This document shows positions 8,682-17,304 of a DNA stretch of 64,000 nucleotides, piece after piece (the stretch's first letter is position 1; every line of letters begins with the position of its first letter). Made by a program: the position numbers and the translations under genes. Origin of the DNA: JAZKFT01 sp040386335. Lineage in GTDB: Bacteria; Bacteroidota; Bacteroidia; Chitinophagales; Chitinophagaceae. The notes below the pieces were generated by a model that saw nothing but the letters and a program-made list of their open reading frames with translations, ran no database searches and was not told where the DNA came from. The stretch spans positions 154,785 through 218,784 of the forward strand of contig JAZKFT010000023.1 in the NCBI GenBank assembly GCA_040386335.1, given 5' to 3'.

Positions 8682-10190
8682 TTAAAAAATGCCGTTACTC
8701 ACAAATGCTATTTTTTTGCCATCAGGCGACCAGCTGGGAACATTAATACTTCCCTGGCCACCATACAGGTAAGCAATAACTTTTGCATCTCCACCACCGA
8801 CAGGCATCATGCGCAAATAGACCCTTTGGTAAAACGGGTGCTTGTCTGCTGGCACCTCTTTTGGAAACGAAATAAATACCAGCCACTTATTATCCGGCGA
8901 TACATGTGGAAACCAGTTATTCATCTCGTCAAACGTGAGCTGGGTCTGGTTTTTACCATCCGGGTCCATCCGCCAGAGTTGCATCTTCCCGGTTCGGGTA
9001 GAATTGAAATAGATGTATTTGCCGTCGGGTGAATATTCAGATCCATCGTCAAGGCCCGGGGCCGTTGTTAACCGGATTTCTTTGCCACCGTCTTTATATA
9101 TTTTGTAGATGTCAGGTTCACCATTGCGTTCGCCGGTGTACACGAGGAACTGGTTATCCGGCGACCAGCCGTGCAGGTACGAAGGTGTTTTATCCGTAAT
9201 CAGTTTGGGTGTGCCGCCAGTAACAGGCAATGTATAAACTGCCGATTGGCCTTTTGTTTCCGGCCCCTGGTTGCTGATGCCCATTTGTTTGCCATCAAAG
9301 GTCAAAACATGGTCGTTGTTGTTTTTAACAGCAAAGTCAGTAGGCAGTTGGGTTACTGATTTTGTTAACAGGTCAAAGTTGTAGAGTTTGCCCGATTGGT
9401 TGTAGATAAGTGTTTTACCATCCGGTGTCCAGTTAGGTGCCTGGAAAGATCCCGGGTTATTGGCAATTACTTCACGATGCCCGGTGGCCACATCCATCAA
9501 TTCAAGGGCACTGCCGATATACGTTTTGTATTGTACCAAACTATCCGGCGCCGGGTTAAAGATGCGGGTGTTGCTGAATTCGGCTTCTTCAAAAAATTTG
9601 TTGGTATGGGCACAGATGTACAAGCCGGCGAAGAGTTCATTACCGAGATCAATTCTATCCAGCTTTTGCTGCTGGTAAGTTTCTCCAAAATGTGCTACCG
9701 ACATGATGTAAGTATTACCTTTTTTCTCCAGTTGTAAAACATCCGGCGCGTTAATGGTTAGCTTTATTTCCTTCATCGTTCCACCAGCCGTGGTCCGGTA
9801 TTGAAAGGCTGTTAAACCATCGCCATGAACGGTGCACACAATCACCGGTGAATTGGTAGCCAAACTGCTCCTGATCATCAAACCAATTTTACGGTGTGGC
9901 TCATGTCCCTCACCAATAAAACGAACTTTTGTTTGGAGAATAAAATCGCCGGTCATTTTTTTGCTGGCGAAAGAAAAGCTGTCTTGCCCAAACCAGATAT
10001 TGGAACCCGAGCCAGAAAGGCGATAGGTTTGAGATGGCTCGTGGTAGCTGGCTGTTCCGGCAAATTTTGGGGCACCTATGTCGGAGAATCGCTCAAAGGA
10101 TCCAAGCTTTGCGCCGGGTACTTGCGCTGCGACGGTAGTGCAGGCAGCCGCCACCAAAAGCGCTGTTATAAATTTCATTGACATCGTCAT
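8682..10190 (-). CDS. Secreted DUF1349 + PD40 (TolB-like) beta-propeller protein
   Basis: The 502-residue protein has a signal peptide (FITALLVAAACTTVAAQ); Met1, Met3 or Met5 could be the start. Residues about 25-210 resemble a DUF1349 concanavalin-like beta-sandwich (GDFILQTKVRFIGEG, RKIGLMIRSS, GLYICAHTN). From about residue 225 there are PD40/TolB propeller blades: APNWTPDGKTLIYNQ, GWSPDNQFLVYTG, EYSPDGKYIYFNST, HVSPDNKWLVFIS and PSWSPDGKKIAFVSN. The domains suggest a binding or scaffold protein, with the lectin-like sandwich holding glycan. No catalytic residues are evident. It lies between the agarase-like and isomerase-like genes in the operon. Confidence 0.82.
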   Translation of the reverse strand: MTMSMKFITALLVAAACTTVAAQVPGAKLGSFERFSDIGAPKFAGTASYHEPSQTYRLSGSGSNIWFGQDSFSFASKKMTGDFILQTKVRFIGEGHEPHRKIGLMIRSSLATNSPVIVCTVHGDGLTAFQYRTTAGGTMKEIKLTINAPDVLQLEKKGNTYIMSVAHFGETYQQQKLDRIDLGNELFAGLYICAHTNKFFEEAEFSNTRIFNPAPDSLVQYKTYIGSALELMDVATGHREVIANNPGSFQAPNWTPDGKTLIYNQSGKLYNFDLLTKSVTQLPTDFAVKNNNDHVLTFDGKQMGISNQGPETKGQSAVYTLPVTGGTPKLITDKTPSYLHGWSPDNQFLVYTGERNGEPDIYKIYKDGGKEIRLTTAPGLDDGSEYSPDGKYIYFNSTRTGKMQLWRMDPDGKNQTQLTFDEMNNWFPHVSPDNKWLVFISFPKEVPADKHPFYQRVYLRMMPVGGGDAKVIAYLYGGQGSINVPSWSPDGKKIAFVSNGIF

Positions 10191-10239
10191 TAAGGTCTTT
10201 CTTCTTTTTAGAAAATTGGTTGTAGTCTGATGATGGAAT

Positions 10240-11694
10240 TTATTTATCGAGGTATTTTATGAGTTCGTACACATGCGAATTCAATGTCTTCATATTGCTT
10301 AGCAGCGGGGCATAAGGCACAAACTGGCTATTTACAATACCCTTGTTGGAGTCACGATTCGAGGGATCTGTTTTTAAATCCAGCGGATCGTTATCCTGGT
10401 AGGTAAACCAATGCCAGCCTACACAGGCTTTGCTTTTCAATAACTCAATGGTAAAATTTTGATAGAAATAGCCCCGCTCTGCCTGGGTGGGTACGTTCCA
10501 GCCGGCTCCTGAGTTGTTAGGCAGTTTGCTGTCTTCGCCCTTAGTGTACCACTCGGTGATCATAAAAGGCTTGCCCGACCAGGTGGTCCAGTTTTGCATG
10601 ATGGATGGTACCGGTTCCCATTTACGGTAATGGTTAATGGAGATAATATCCATATACTTACCTGCTACTTTAAATATTTCGGGGTTGCTTAACTCTTCTT
10701 TTTCCTGGTTAAACCGGCAACCCAGGTACAGGTGGTTTGGATCATATTTTCGAACCGCAGCAGCTACCTTTTTTATATAGGTTTCAAAATAGAAACCCGT
10801 AAAAGCAAGCCTGTCAGCGTCTGTTACATCAGCTAACGAAGCCGTAGATCCTTTACGGGCATCCAGCCAGGCTTTTGCAGCAATATAGCCCGGCTCGGTG
10901 GGTGCTAAAAATTTCAGGTGCCGGTCGAGGGCATCATTTTTCCATGGTAGTTCATTGTCGGTAAAATAACCCAAGAGGTTTTTATCGGAGGCATATTTGG
11001 CAATCGGGGCGATGGCTCGTTCAACAAAGTCATCAAATTCAGGATCAAAAACCATGGCCAGGTCGTACCGGTATCCCTGCCAGCCGAAGGAACCTTCGGG
11101 GTACACACCACCCGGGTATTTTTTTACATCTTTTCCTTTAAAAGCGCCCATTGGGCTTACGATAACGGTGTACACCAAAGGCTTGGCTGCTGTTCGCAGC
11201 AGGTCCACATTGCTCCAGGCGCCTGTGCCATTAAAGCCATTGTCTTTTAATAAACTACTTTCCTGTGCCAGCCAGTTTTGTTCGCTGCCATATTTTTCGG
11301 CGAGGGCTGTTTTTTGTAACGCCGATGCGCCTGCCCGAAACACCGCTACACCCCTGTGAATAAATGGGTATCCTTCGGGATCTACAATCCACCACCGATC
11401 CTGTTGTTTTTCTACCCTGAAATATCCTGTTGCCCTGGTTTGATTTATTTTCCAGCCGCCATAATCAGTCGTAGCCGGATCTTGTGTATATGAAAAGCCC
11501 GGTAGCCGGTCAATTGTTTTTGCAGTGTAGGTGCCCCATTTGGTGCTGAGTGCATTGGCCCGTGCCTGAACCTGGTGGTAGTTTTCAGTGGTACCAGCGG
11601 GCATGGGTTTTACTTGTGCAGATAATTTTTCACAGGTTGTATGCATCATCGTTACTGTAGTTACTACGATGGTATAAAGGGACCGTCTGTTCAT
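10240..11694 (-). CDS. Clan GH-A glycoside hydrolase, GH50/agarase-like
   Basis: The 484-residue protein has an N-terminal hydrophobic stretch ending near residue 27 (SAQ), so it is exported. A small beta domain (YFRVEKQQDRWWIVDPEG, FIHRGVAVFRAG) precedes the barrel, as in beta-agarase-type proteins. GYFTDNELPW places the acid/base Glu at residue 248 and FMITEWYTKG places the nucleophile Glu at residue 381; DIISINHYRKWE and GWHWFTYQDND also fit this group. Proteins of this type are commonly labelled agarase or GH50-like, but the spread of substrates is wide and nothing else in the operon marks agar as the target. A beta-galactan or beta-glucan target is equally possible. Confidence 0.68.
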   Translation of the reverse strand: MNRRSLYTIVVTTVTMMHTTCEKLSAQVKPMPAGTTENYHQVQARANALSTKWGTYTAKTIDRLPGFSYTQDPATTDYGGWKINQTRATGYFRVEKQQDRWWIVDPEGYPFIHRGVAVFRAGASALQKTALAEKYGSEQNWLAQESSLLKDNGFNGTGAWSNVDLLRTAAKPLVYTVIVSPMGAFKGKDVKKYPGGVYPEGSFGWQGYRYDLAMVFDPEFDDFVERAIAPIAKYASDKNLLGYFTDNELPWKNDALDRHLKFLAPTEPGYIAAKAWLDARKGSTASLADVTDADRLAFTGFYFETYIKKVAAAVRKYDPNHLYLGCRFNQEKEELSNPEIFKVAGKYMDIISINHYRKWEPVPSIMQNWTTWSGKPFMITEWYTKGEDSKLPNNSGAGWNVPTQAERGYFYQNFTIELLKSKACVGWHWFTYQDNDPLDLKTDPSNRDSNKGIVNSQFVPYAPLLSNMKTLNSHVYELIKYLDK

Positions 11695-11784
11695 TTTCTA
11701 CTTATTGTTCAGGTTGTTTGTTGAAAAAAAAAATCGGGGAATCATTTGCCACGATAAAACCAGTGCCGGCAAATGCTTAAAATA

Positions 11785-12780
11785 TTACGACAGAATATTA
11801 TCGATAGCAGTGAGTTCGTCGGCCGTAAATGAATAGTTCTCTATGCATTTGATGGAATCTAACACCTGTGCCGGTTTGCTTACGCCAATTAATACAGAGG
11901 TGATACGCTGGTCTTTTAATATCCACGCCAGCGCCATCTGGGCCAGATTTTGTCCCCGTTGTTCGGCCAGGATGTTGAGCTGTTGAACCTTCATAATTTT
12001 CTCCGGTGATACTTCACCTTCTTCGATCGCTCCATTTCCGCGATGGCTGGTTGCCCGCGACCCTTCGGGAATCCCTTTCAGGTATTTATTGGAAAGCAGG
12101 CCCTGTGCAAGAGGGGAGAAGGAGATGCAACCCACTTTGTTTTCTTCCAATACATCCAGTAAACCATCTTCTACCCACCGGTCTAACATGGAGTATTTAG
12201 GCTGGTGAATGAGGCAGGGTGTACCTAGTTCTTTTAAAATTGCAATGGCTTTCTCCGCTTCTTTAGGTTGATAGCTCGATATGCCAACATATAAAGCTTT
12301 GCCCTGCCGCACCATTAAATCAAGGGTGGCCATTGTTTCTTCCAGGGGCGTTGCCGGATCGGGGCGATGGTGGTAGAAAATATCCACGTATTCAAGTCCC
12401 ATTCTTTTTAGACTTTGATCGAGACTGGCTACGAGGTATTTTTTAGAACCCCAGTCGCCGTAGGGCCCCGGCCACATGCCCCAGCCCGCTTTGCTGGAGA
12501 TAATGAGTTCATCCCGGTAGGGGATAAAATCTTCTTTAAATAGTTTGCCAAAGTTTTCTTCTGCCGAACCTGCAGGCGGACCGTAGTTATTCGCCAGGTC
12601 GAAATGGGTTATACCATTGTCAAACGCCACACGTAAAATGCCCCGGGCATTTTCATAGTTATCAATATGCCCAAAGTTGTGCCAAAGTCCCAATGAAACG
12701 GCGGGAAGTTTTAATCCGCTGTTTCCGCACCTGCGGTATTCCATTGTGTCATACCGTTGCTCGTTAGCTATATATGTCAT
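11785..12780 (-). CDS. Aldo/keto reductase, L-glyceraldehyde 3-phosphate reductase (YghZ) type
   Basis: The 331-residue cytoplasmic enzyme has no signal peptide. The opening, TMEYRRCGNSGLKLPAVSLG followed by LWHNFGH, is characteristic of the YghZ/AKR14 type. The aldo/keto reductase tetrad is visible: Asp and Tyr in THFDLANNYGPP, Lys in IISSKAGWG and His in DIFYHHRPDP. The C-terminal cofactor loop is represented by SVLIGVSKPAQVLDS. The long start MTYIANEQRYDT aligns with the N-terminus of E. coli-type homologues, supporting Met1. It reduces aldehydes or keto-sugars with NADPH. In this operon it may reduce a sugar aldehyde or keto product downstream of the hydrolases. It follows the GlcG-like gene by 23 nt. 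Confidence 0.88.
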   Translation of the reverse strand: MTYIANEQRYDTMEYRRCGNSGLKLPAVSLGLWHNFGHIDNYENARGILRVAFDNGITHFDLANNYGPPAGSAEENFGKLFKEDFIPYRDELIISSKAGWGMWPGPYGDWGSKKYLVASLDQSLKRMGLEYVDIFYHHRPDPATPLEETMATLDLMVRQGKALYVGISSYQPKEAEKAIAILKELGTPCLIHQPKYSMLDRWVEDGLLDVLEENKVGCISFSPLAQGLLSNKYLKGIPEGSRATSHRGNGAIEEGEVSPEKIMKVQQLNILAEQRGQNLAQMALAWILKDQRITSVLIGVSKPAQVLDSIKCIENYSFTADELTAIDNILS

Positions 12781-12803
12781 CTATTATTATTTTATTAATG
12801 CAT

Positions 12804-13256
12804 TTAAGAAGTCTGATCTATACTATCCATGGCCCGAACCATTATTTCCAGGTCGGTGATGCCCCTAAAGCCACTAAAGCCTACGGAGAACCGGGTGCCA
12901 TTCTTCATTACCAGCGGCTGACCACCTTCCCAGCCAATTAAGTCAGGCGCTTCGATACCATTGGCATTTTCATCTACTTCTTTATTAAACACCATTTTTT
13001 CGTATTCACCGGTTTTTACCCCGGTAAGCAATACCTGGCTGGCCTTGGTCCAGGCAACCTTATAGGATTGCCGTAGCCTCGGCATATCGGTTCCAAACAT
13101 TTTTCCATGAACTACGCCATGCTGGTCTATAATACAGGCCGCTAAATTTCCATTCGAAATGCACTTGTCTGCGGGGTCGTTCATGTATACCGGGATCAGC
13201 CTTTCGATGGCTTCAAATAATTTGTTGATGGTGATGGTTATTTCTGCATTGGGCAT
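12804..13256 (-). CDS. GlcG/HbpS family (DUF336) heme-binding-like protein
   Basis: The 150-residue protein spans the whole GlcG/HbpS fold: a helical start (ITITINKLFEAIERLIPVY), then LAACIIDQHGVVHGKMFGTD, SYKVAWTKASQVLLTGVKT and a C-terminal GGQPLVMKNGTRFSVGFSGF, close to the family's usual GGxP...G.IGVSG ending. There is no signal peptide. Family members include the HbpS redox/heme sensor and GlcG of the glycolate cluster; many lie beside sugar oxidoreductases with unknown roles. It is placed between GH3 and the aldo/keto reductase, with short gaps on both sides, so it is part of the PUL. A catalytic function has not been assigned. Confidence 0.78.
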   Translation of the reverse strand: MPNAEITITINKLFEAIERLIPVYMNDPADKCISNGNLAACIIDQHGVVHGKMFGTDMPRLRQSYKVAWTKASQVLLTGVKTGEYEKMVFNKEVDENANGIEAPDLIGWEGGQPLVMKNGTRFSVGFSGFRGITDLEIMVRAMDSIDQTS

Positions 13257-13306
13257 GGAGCAATGTTTTTTTATGTAATGGATTTTAAAATGCCGGTATG
13301 CTGCAT

Positions 13307-15511
13307 TTAGTCAACCAGTTCAAACTTCAGCTTTTGATTATTGATCACCAGGTAAAAGTCACCGCTTTCCAGCCGCCGCAAACCGTTAGCATCCGGGAAA
13401 CTAAGGTCACGCATCGGGTCAATCTCAAATTTGAAAGTCTTTTGTTCACCTGCCTTCAATGAAAGTTTTTCAAAATATTTCAATTCTTTCAAGGGGCGGG
13501 TAATGGAGGCTACCGGGTCGGCAATAAACCAGAGTGCGGTTTCCTTGCCGTCGCGTATGCCAGCATTGGTTACCTGTACCTGGGCTATTAATTTTTTATT
13601 TTTTTTGATAATGGTGTCGGAGAGTGTCACTTTGCCATAAGTGAAACTGGTATAGCTAAGGCCGTGGCCAAACCAATATTTTGGTTCGGTAGCAATATCC
13701 TGGTAACCACCTAGTTTGGGGCGGGCAGATTGCCGCATGTTATAATAGGTGGGTATTTGGCCAGTGGTTAATGGAAAGGTAATCGCCAGTTTTCCAGAGG
13801 GGTTCAGCCTGCCGGAGATGATGCCTGCTGCCGGTGTTCCGCCGGCAATACCGGGTTGCCAGATCTCCAGCATGGCATCCGACAGGTTATCTAAATTTCC
13901 GAGTTCTATAGGGCGCCCATTTGATAAAATAAGGATGATGGGTTTGCCGGTTTTTTTTAATGCACTTACCAGGCGCTCCTGTATTGGGGGGAGGGCAATG
14001 GTGGAACGGGTGGCATTTTCACCACTCCATTTTTTCATTTCGCCCATGCATACGATCACCACCTCCGATTTTGTGGCCATCGCAATGGCTTCATCAAATC
14101 CTGTTTCGTTGGTACCTTCAAAATCACAACCCTTTGCATAGTTCAGGGTGGCCTTGTTGGCAAACTCCTTTGCAAAACCCTGGAAAAGGGTTTCTACCGC
14201 CGAAGTAACGCCCTGTCCTTCCCAGGAGCCCATCAGGTTGATGCTATCTTTTACCATCGGGCCTATTAACGCAATTTGCCTGATTTCTTTCGACAATGGC
14301 AATACCTGGTTGTTGTTTTTCAGCAACACCATCGATTCTTCGGCAAGCTTTTCTGCCACCGCCATACTTGCCGGCTGGTAGTAACGATCCTTTTCTGGCA
14401 ACTCCACCACATAGGGTTGATCAAACAATCCCAGCCTGAATTTGATTCTCAGAATCCTGCGTACGGCTTCGTCAATACTACTGAGTGGTATTTTCTTTTC
14501 CTTCACCAGTTGTTGCAGGTTTTCTACATACACATTATCTACCATGTCCATTTCTACACCCGACATAAAAGATTTTAATGCGGCATCTTTCCTGTCTTTG
14601 GCAAAACCCTGTGGTATTAAATTTTCAATAGAACCCCAGTCAGAAACAACAAAGCCGTCATGTTTCCAGCGTTGTTTTAAAATTTCTGTGAGGGTATAGG
14701 TATTGGCCGATGCCGGAACACCACTGATATCGTTAAAGGCGCTCATTAAGGTAGCAGCCCCGGCTTTAACGCCAGCCTCGTAAGGCGGCATAAAGGTTTC
14801 CCACATGGTTTGTGCGGATACATCGGCGTATCGGTAGTCCCTGCCACCTTCGGACAGGCTATAGCCGATATAGTGTTTTAAACAGGCGGCTATAGAAAAG
14901 GAATCGGAGAGGTTTTTACCCTGGTAGCCTTTTACGGAGGCAACAGAGAATATGGCGTTTACATACGGGTCCTCGCCATAGCCTTCGGCCACCCGGCCCC
15001 ACCTTGCATCCCGGGCCACATCTATCATGGGGGAGAAGGTCCAGTCTACACCAGATAACCTTGATTCTTTTGCAGCTACCGCACAAGCCTGCGACGCAAG
15101 GTCTGCGTTCCACGAACAAGCCTGTGCCAAAGGGATGGGATATACGGTGCGGTAACCATGGATTACATCAAAACCCATGAGGATGGGAATGCCCAGCCGG
15201 GATTCTTCCATGGCTTTGCGCATTATTTCGTTGCGGTAAACCGGGTTAATACTGCGATAGATCAATGAACCAATCTCGGGGCGAACAGCTTTTTTACTGG
15301 CTTCAATATTATTGGCATTGGCATTTTTACCATAGGTCCACTGGTTGGTTTGCAAAATTTTTTCTTCCAGTGTCATGCGTTTCAGTAAGTCTTCCACCCG
15401 GTTTTCCAGGGTTGCCTTTTTATTCTTATAAACCGGTAGTGGTGCTTGCGCCAAAAGGCGGGAGGGCGTTATCAGCACTACACAATACATTGCTATTTTT
15501 CTCAACATCAT
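13307..15511 (-). CDS. bglX: GH3 beta-glucosidase, BglX type
   Basis: The 734-residue protein has a weak signal peptide (MLRKIAMYCVVLITPSRLLAQ) and the full three-domain GH3 layout. The barrel domain has NRVEDLLKRMTLEEK, DVIHGYRTVYPIPLA, SPMIDVARDARWGR followed by EGYGEDPY, and CLKHYIGY. FVVSDWGS gives the nucleophile Asp at residue 291. The alpha/beta sandwich domain follows from about residue 385 (ESMVLLKNNNQVLPLSK, VIVCMGEMKKWSGE, ILSNGRPIEL) and the C-terminal Fn3-like domain from about residue 640. BglX-type enzymes remove terminal glucose from beta-glucans in the periplasm. It is the first enzyme gene after SusD, separated by 169 nt that hold a strong hairpin. Confidence 0.93.
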   Translation of the reverse strand: MMLRKIAMYCVVLITPSRLLAQAPLPVYKNKKATLENRVEDLLKRMTLEEKILQTNQWTYGKNANANNIEASKKAVRPEIGSLIYRSINPVYRNEIMRKAMEESRLGIPILMGFDVIHGYRTVYPIPLAQACSWNADLASQACAVAAKESRLSGVDWTFSPMIDVARDARWGRVAEGYGEDPYVNAIFSVASVKGYQGKNLSDSFSIAACLKHYIGYSLSEGGRDYRYADVSAQTMWETFMPPYEAGVKAGAATLMSAFNDISGVPASANTYTLTEILKQRWKHDGFVVSDWGSIENLIPQGFAKDRKDAALKSFMSGVEMDMVDNVYVENLQQLVKEKKIPLSSIDEAVRRILRIKFRLGLFDQPYVVELPEKDRYYQPASMAVAEKLAEESMVLLKNNNQVLPLSKEIRQIALIGPMVKDSINLMGSWEGQGVTSAVETLFQGFAKEFANKATLNYAKGCDFEGTNETGFDEAIAMATKSEVVIVCMGEMKKWSGENATRSTIALPPIQERLVSALKKTGKPIILILSNGRPIELGNLDNLSDAMLEIWQPGIAGGTPAAGIISGRLNPSGKLAITFPLTTGQIPTYYNMRQSARPKLGGYQDIATEPKYWFGHGLSYTSFTYGKVTLSDTIIKKNKKLIAQVQVTNAGIRDGKETALWFIADPVASITRPLKELKYFEKLSLKAGEQKTFKFEIDPMRDLSFPDANGLRRLESGDFYLVINNQKLKFELVD

Positions 15512-15536
15512 TTTACTCCGCTGGTTTTTACAAGTT

Positions 15537-15588
15537 GGGTTTCAAAGGCGTAAAAGTGACGAATCACTCTTACGCTTTAATGAAACCC
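15537..15588 (-). promoter_or_regulatory. Long intergenic hairpin between susD and the GH3 gene
   Basis: A 52-nt imperfect palindrome sits in the 169-nt gap. The outer arms GGGTTTCA/TGAAACCC pair over 8 bp, then GCGTAA/TTACGC and AGTGA/TCACT extend the stem around a short CGAA-type loop, with a 2-nt bulge and single mismatches. No T-tract follows on the minus strand, so it is not a classical terminator. Its position after susCD suggests mRNA stabilisation or partial attenuation, giving more SusCD than enzyme. That role is inferred. Confidence 0.6.
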
Positions 15589-15680
15589 TGATTGCTGCTA
15601 TGCGAACCTATTTTTATGGTATATTACATACCTGCTATTATATAATAAGTATTGATTGTACGTGGGTCTTCTGACATTTT

Positions 15681-17255
15681 TTAATACCCTGTATTCTGTG
15701 GAAAATTGGGCGCCATCAAATCAATCTGATCCTGTGGTATTGGCCAGCGAACATGGAAAGCCTGCATTGGGAATACCGCCTCATTTGTTTTTGCGCTGCC
15801 AAACGTATGGTACAGGTTCACCTGTGAAATGAGTACACCCATCCTTTTGAGCAGGAACCAGCGGCCACCTTCGAAAGCTAATTCACGAGCCGATTCATCC
15901 AGGATTGCTTTTTGGTCAATTGAAGTAAGATTAGGTACGCCAGCCCTTGTCCGTACCATATTGATATAGCTAAGAGCTGTAGGGTTAGCTGCATTATTGG
16001 TCATTCTCCAATGTGCTTCGGCACCCATTAACAGTGTTTCTGCAAGCCGGTAAGCTATTACATCTTTAAAGCTGCCAGCACGCCCATCGGGCTTTGTAAA
16101 ATCCTGATATTTTTTCACACTCCAGTGGTATTGGCGGTAATTATCGGGGTATGAAGTTCTGGGCAGCTTTTTTTGGTAATAAGCAGTACCAATTTTGTTA
16201 CCAATTACGGTGTCGGGGTAGAAATAGTTGGAAAAACGCATGTCTGGAGAAAGACCTGTTACAGGGTCCCAGCTCATCAAACTTTTTAAATAGTTATTTG
16301 GAGTTGTCCAGGCAAACGAATTGCCACCCCAGTTATTATCTTCAATCATGTAGCCACCTGGCATTTCGTAGTAACGGGCAGTAAATACAGCCGAAAGTAT
16401 ATGCTGGCTGCCACCGGCCAGGGCATCGGTGCCACCGGTTACTTCATCGTATTGGTAAGCATACAATGTTTCCTTATGGTTTACATCTGCGCCAAAAACT
16501 TTATCTATTGGCTGCAAACTGTAACCACCATTATTGATGATAGCATCGCATTGTGCAGCCATTGTGGTCCAGTCGCCCTGCCATGAGGCTACCTGGGCAC
16601 GAATGTGCCGGGCCAAACCTAAATTAACCTGGCCTGCCTTGGCTACATAAGACAAATTAGCAATGGCGTAATCTAAATCGGCATTTATTAAGTTTAATAC
16701 TTCCGTCTTAGTGGCCGGAGCATACTTGATAGCATCAAATGCATTTTCAACAGTCGTCGGGATGGTATCAATAAGAATATTATCAAACAATTGCCAAAGT
16801 TTAAAATAGGTCATGGCCCTGATAACTTTAGCTTCTGCAATTAGCCTGGTTTTATTAGCAGCAGTTGAAAAGGAAACGCCTGGTGCAGCATTAATGACTG
16901 CACTGGCCCTGTCAATGAGTTGATAACCAGAACTCCATTTTCCACGGGGAAAGCCTAATGGTGTCATGGCGGTTTTATAAATCTGGGCATCATTAAAGGT
17001 GCGGGTGCAGCCCAGGTCATCAGCACAATATACCCAAAGGTTATTTTGTGTTAGTCCACTTGCATCGCTTACCCTTTCGTAAGCACGTTGCAGGTTATAC
17101 AATCCACCGAGACCAACGGTGAGCCCAGCTTCATCTTTATAAATAACAGCGGCTTCAATATCCTGGAAATTGTTCTCCACCAGCCATTTTTTGCAAGAGG
17201 TTCCGAATAGTGATATAGTCAGAGCAACTATCAGTAAATTATGTATCTTTTTCAT
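15681..17255 (-). CDS. SusD/RagB-like surface glycan-binding lipoprotein (PUL A)
   Basis: The 524-residue protein has a lipoprotein signal (LLIVALTISLFGTSCKKW, lipid Cys21). SusD-like features include an N-terminal helical segment with the early GLGGLYNLQRAYERVS motif, RLIAEAKVIRAMTYFKLWQ (the TPR-like helix typical of RagB/SusD), and a C-terminal region with RLAETLLMGAEAHWR, YINMVRTRAGVP and ESARELAFEGGRWFLLKRMG. It caps the SusC transporter on the outer membrane and presents oligosaccharides to it. It follows susC by 49 nt. Glycan specificity cannot be read from the sequence. Confidence 0.95.
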   Translation of the reverse strand: MKKIHNLLIVALTISLFGTSCKKWLVENNFQDIEAAVIYKDEAGLTVGLGGLYNLQRAYERVSDASGLTQNNLWVYCADDLGCTRTFNDAQIYKTAMTPLGFPRGKWSSGYQLIDRASAVINAAPGVSFSTAANKTRLIAEAKVIRAMTYFKLWQLFDNILIDTIPTTVENAFDAIKYAPATKTEVLNLINADLDYAIANLSYVAKAGQVNLGLARHIRAQVASWQGDWTTMAAQCDAIINNGGYSLQPIDKVFGADVNHKETLYAYQYDEVTGGTDALAGGSQHILSAVFTARYYEMPGGYMIEDNNWGGNSFAWTTPNNYLKSLMSWDPVTGLSPDMRFSNYFYPDTVIGNKIGTAYYQKKLPRTSYPDNYRQYHWSVKKYQDFTKPDGRAGSFKDVIAYRLAETLLMGAEAHWRMTNNAANPTALSYINMVRTRAGVPNLTSIDQKAILDESARELAFEGGRWFLLKRMGVLISQVNLYHTFGSAKTNEAVFPMQAFHVRWPIPQDQIDLMAPNFPQNTGY

Positions 17256-17304
17256 TTGTTTTTTTTGAGTAATTTGTATGAGACGCAGTTATATACCTGT
17301 TCAC

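Noticed and set aside
15265..15591. 108-codon plus-strand frame opposite the GH3 gene
   Set aside because: It is a shadow of the GH3 gene and the intergenic hairpin.
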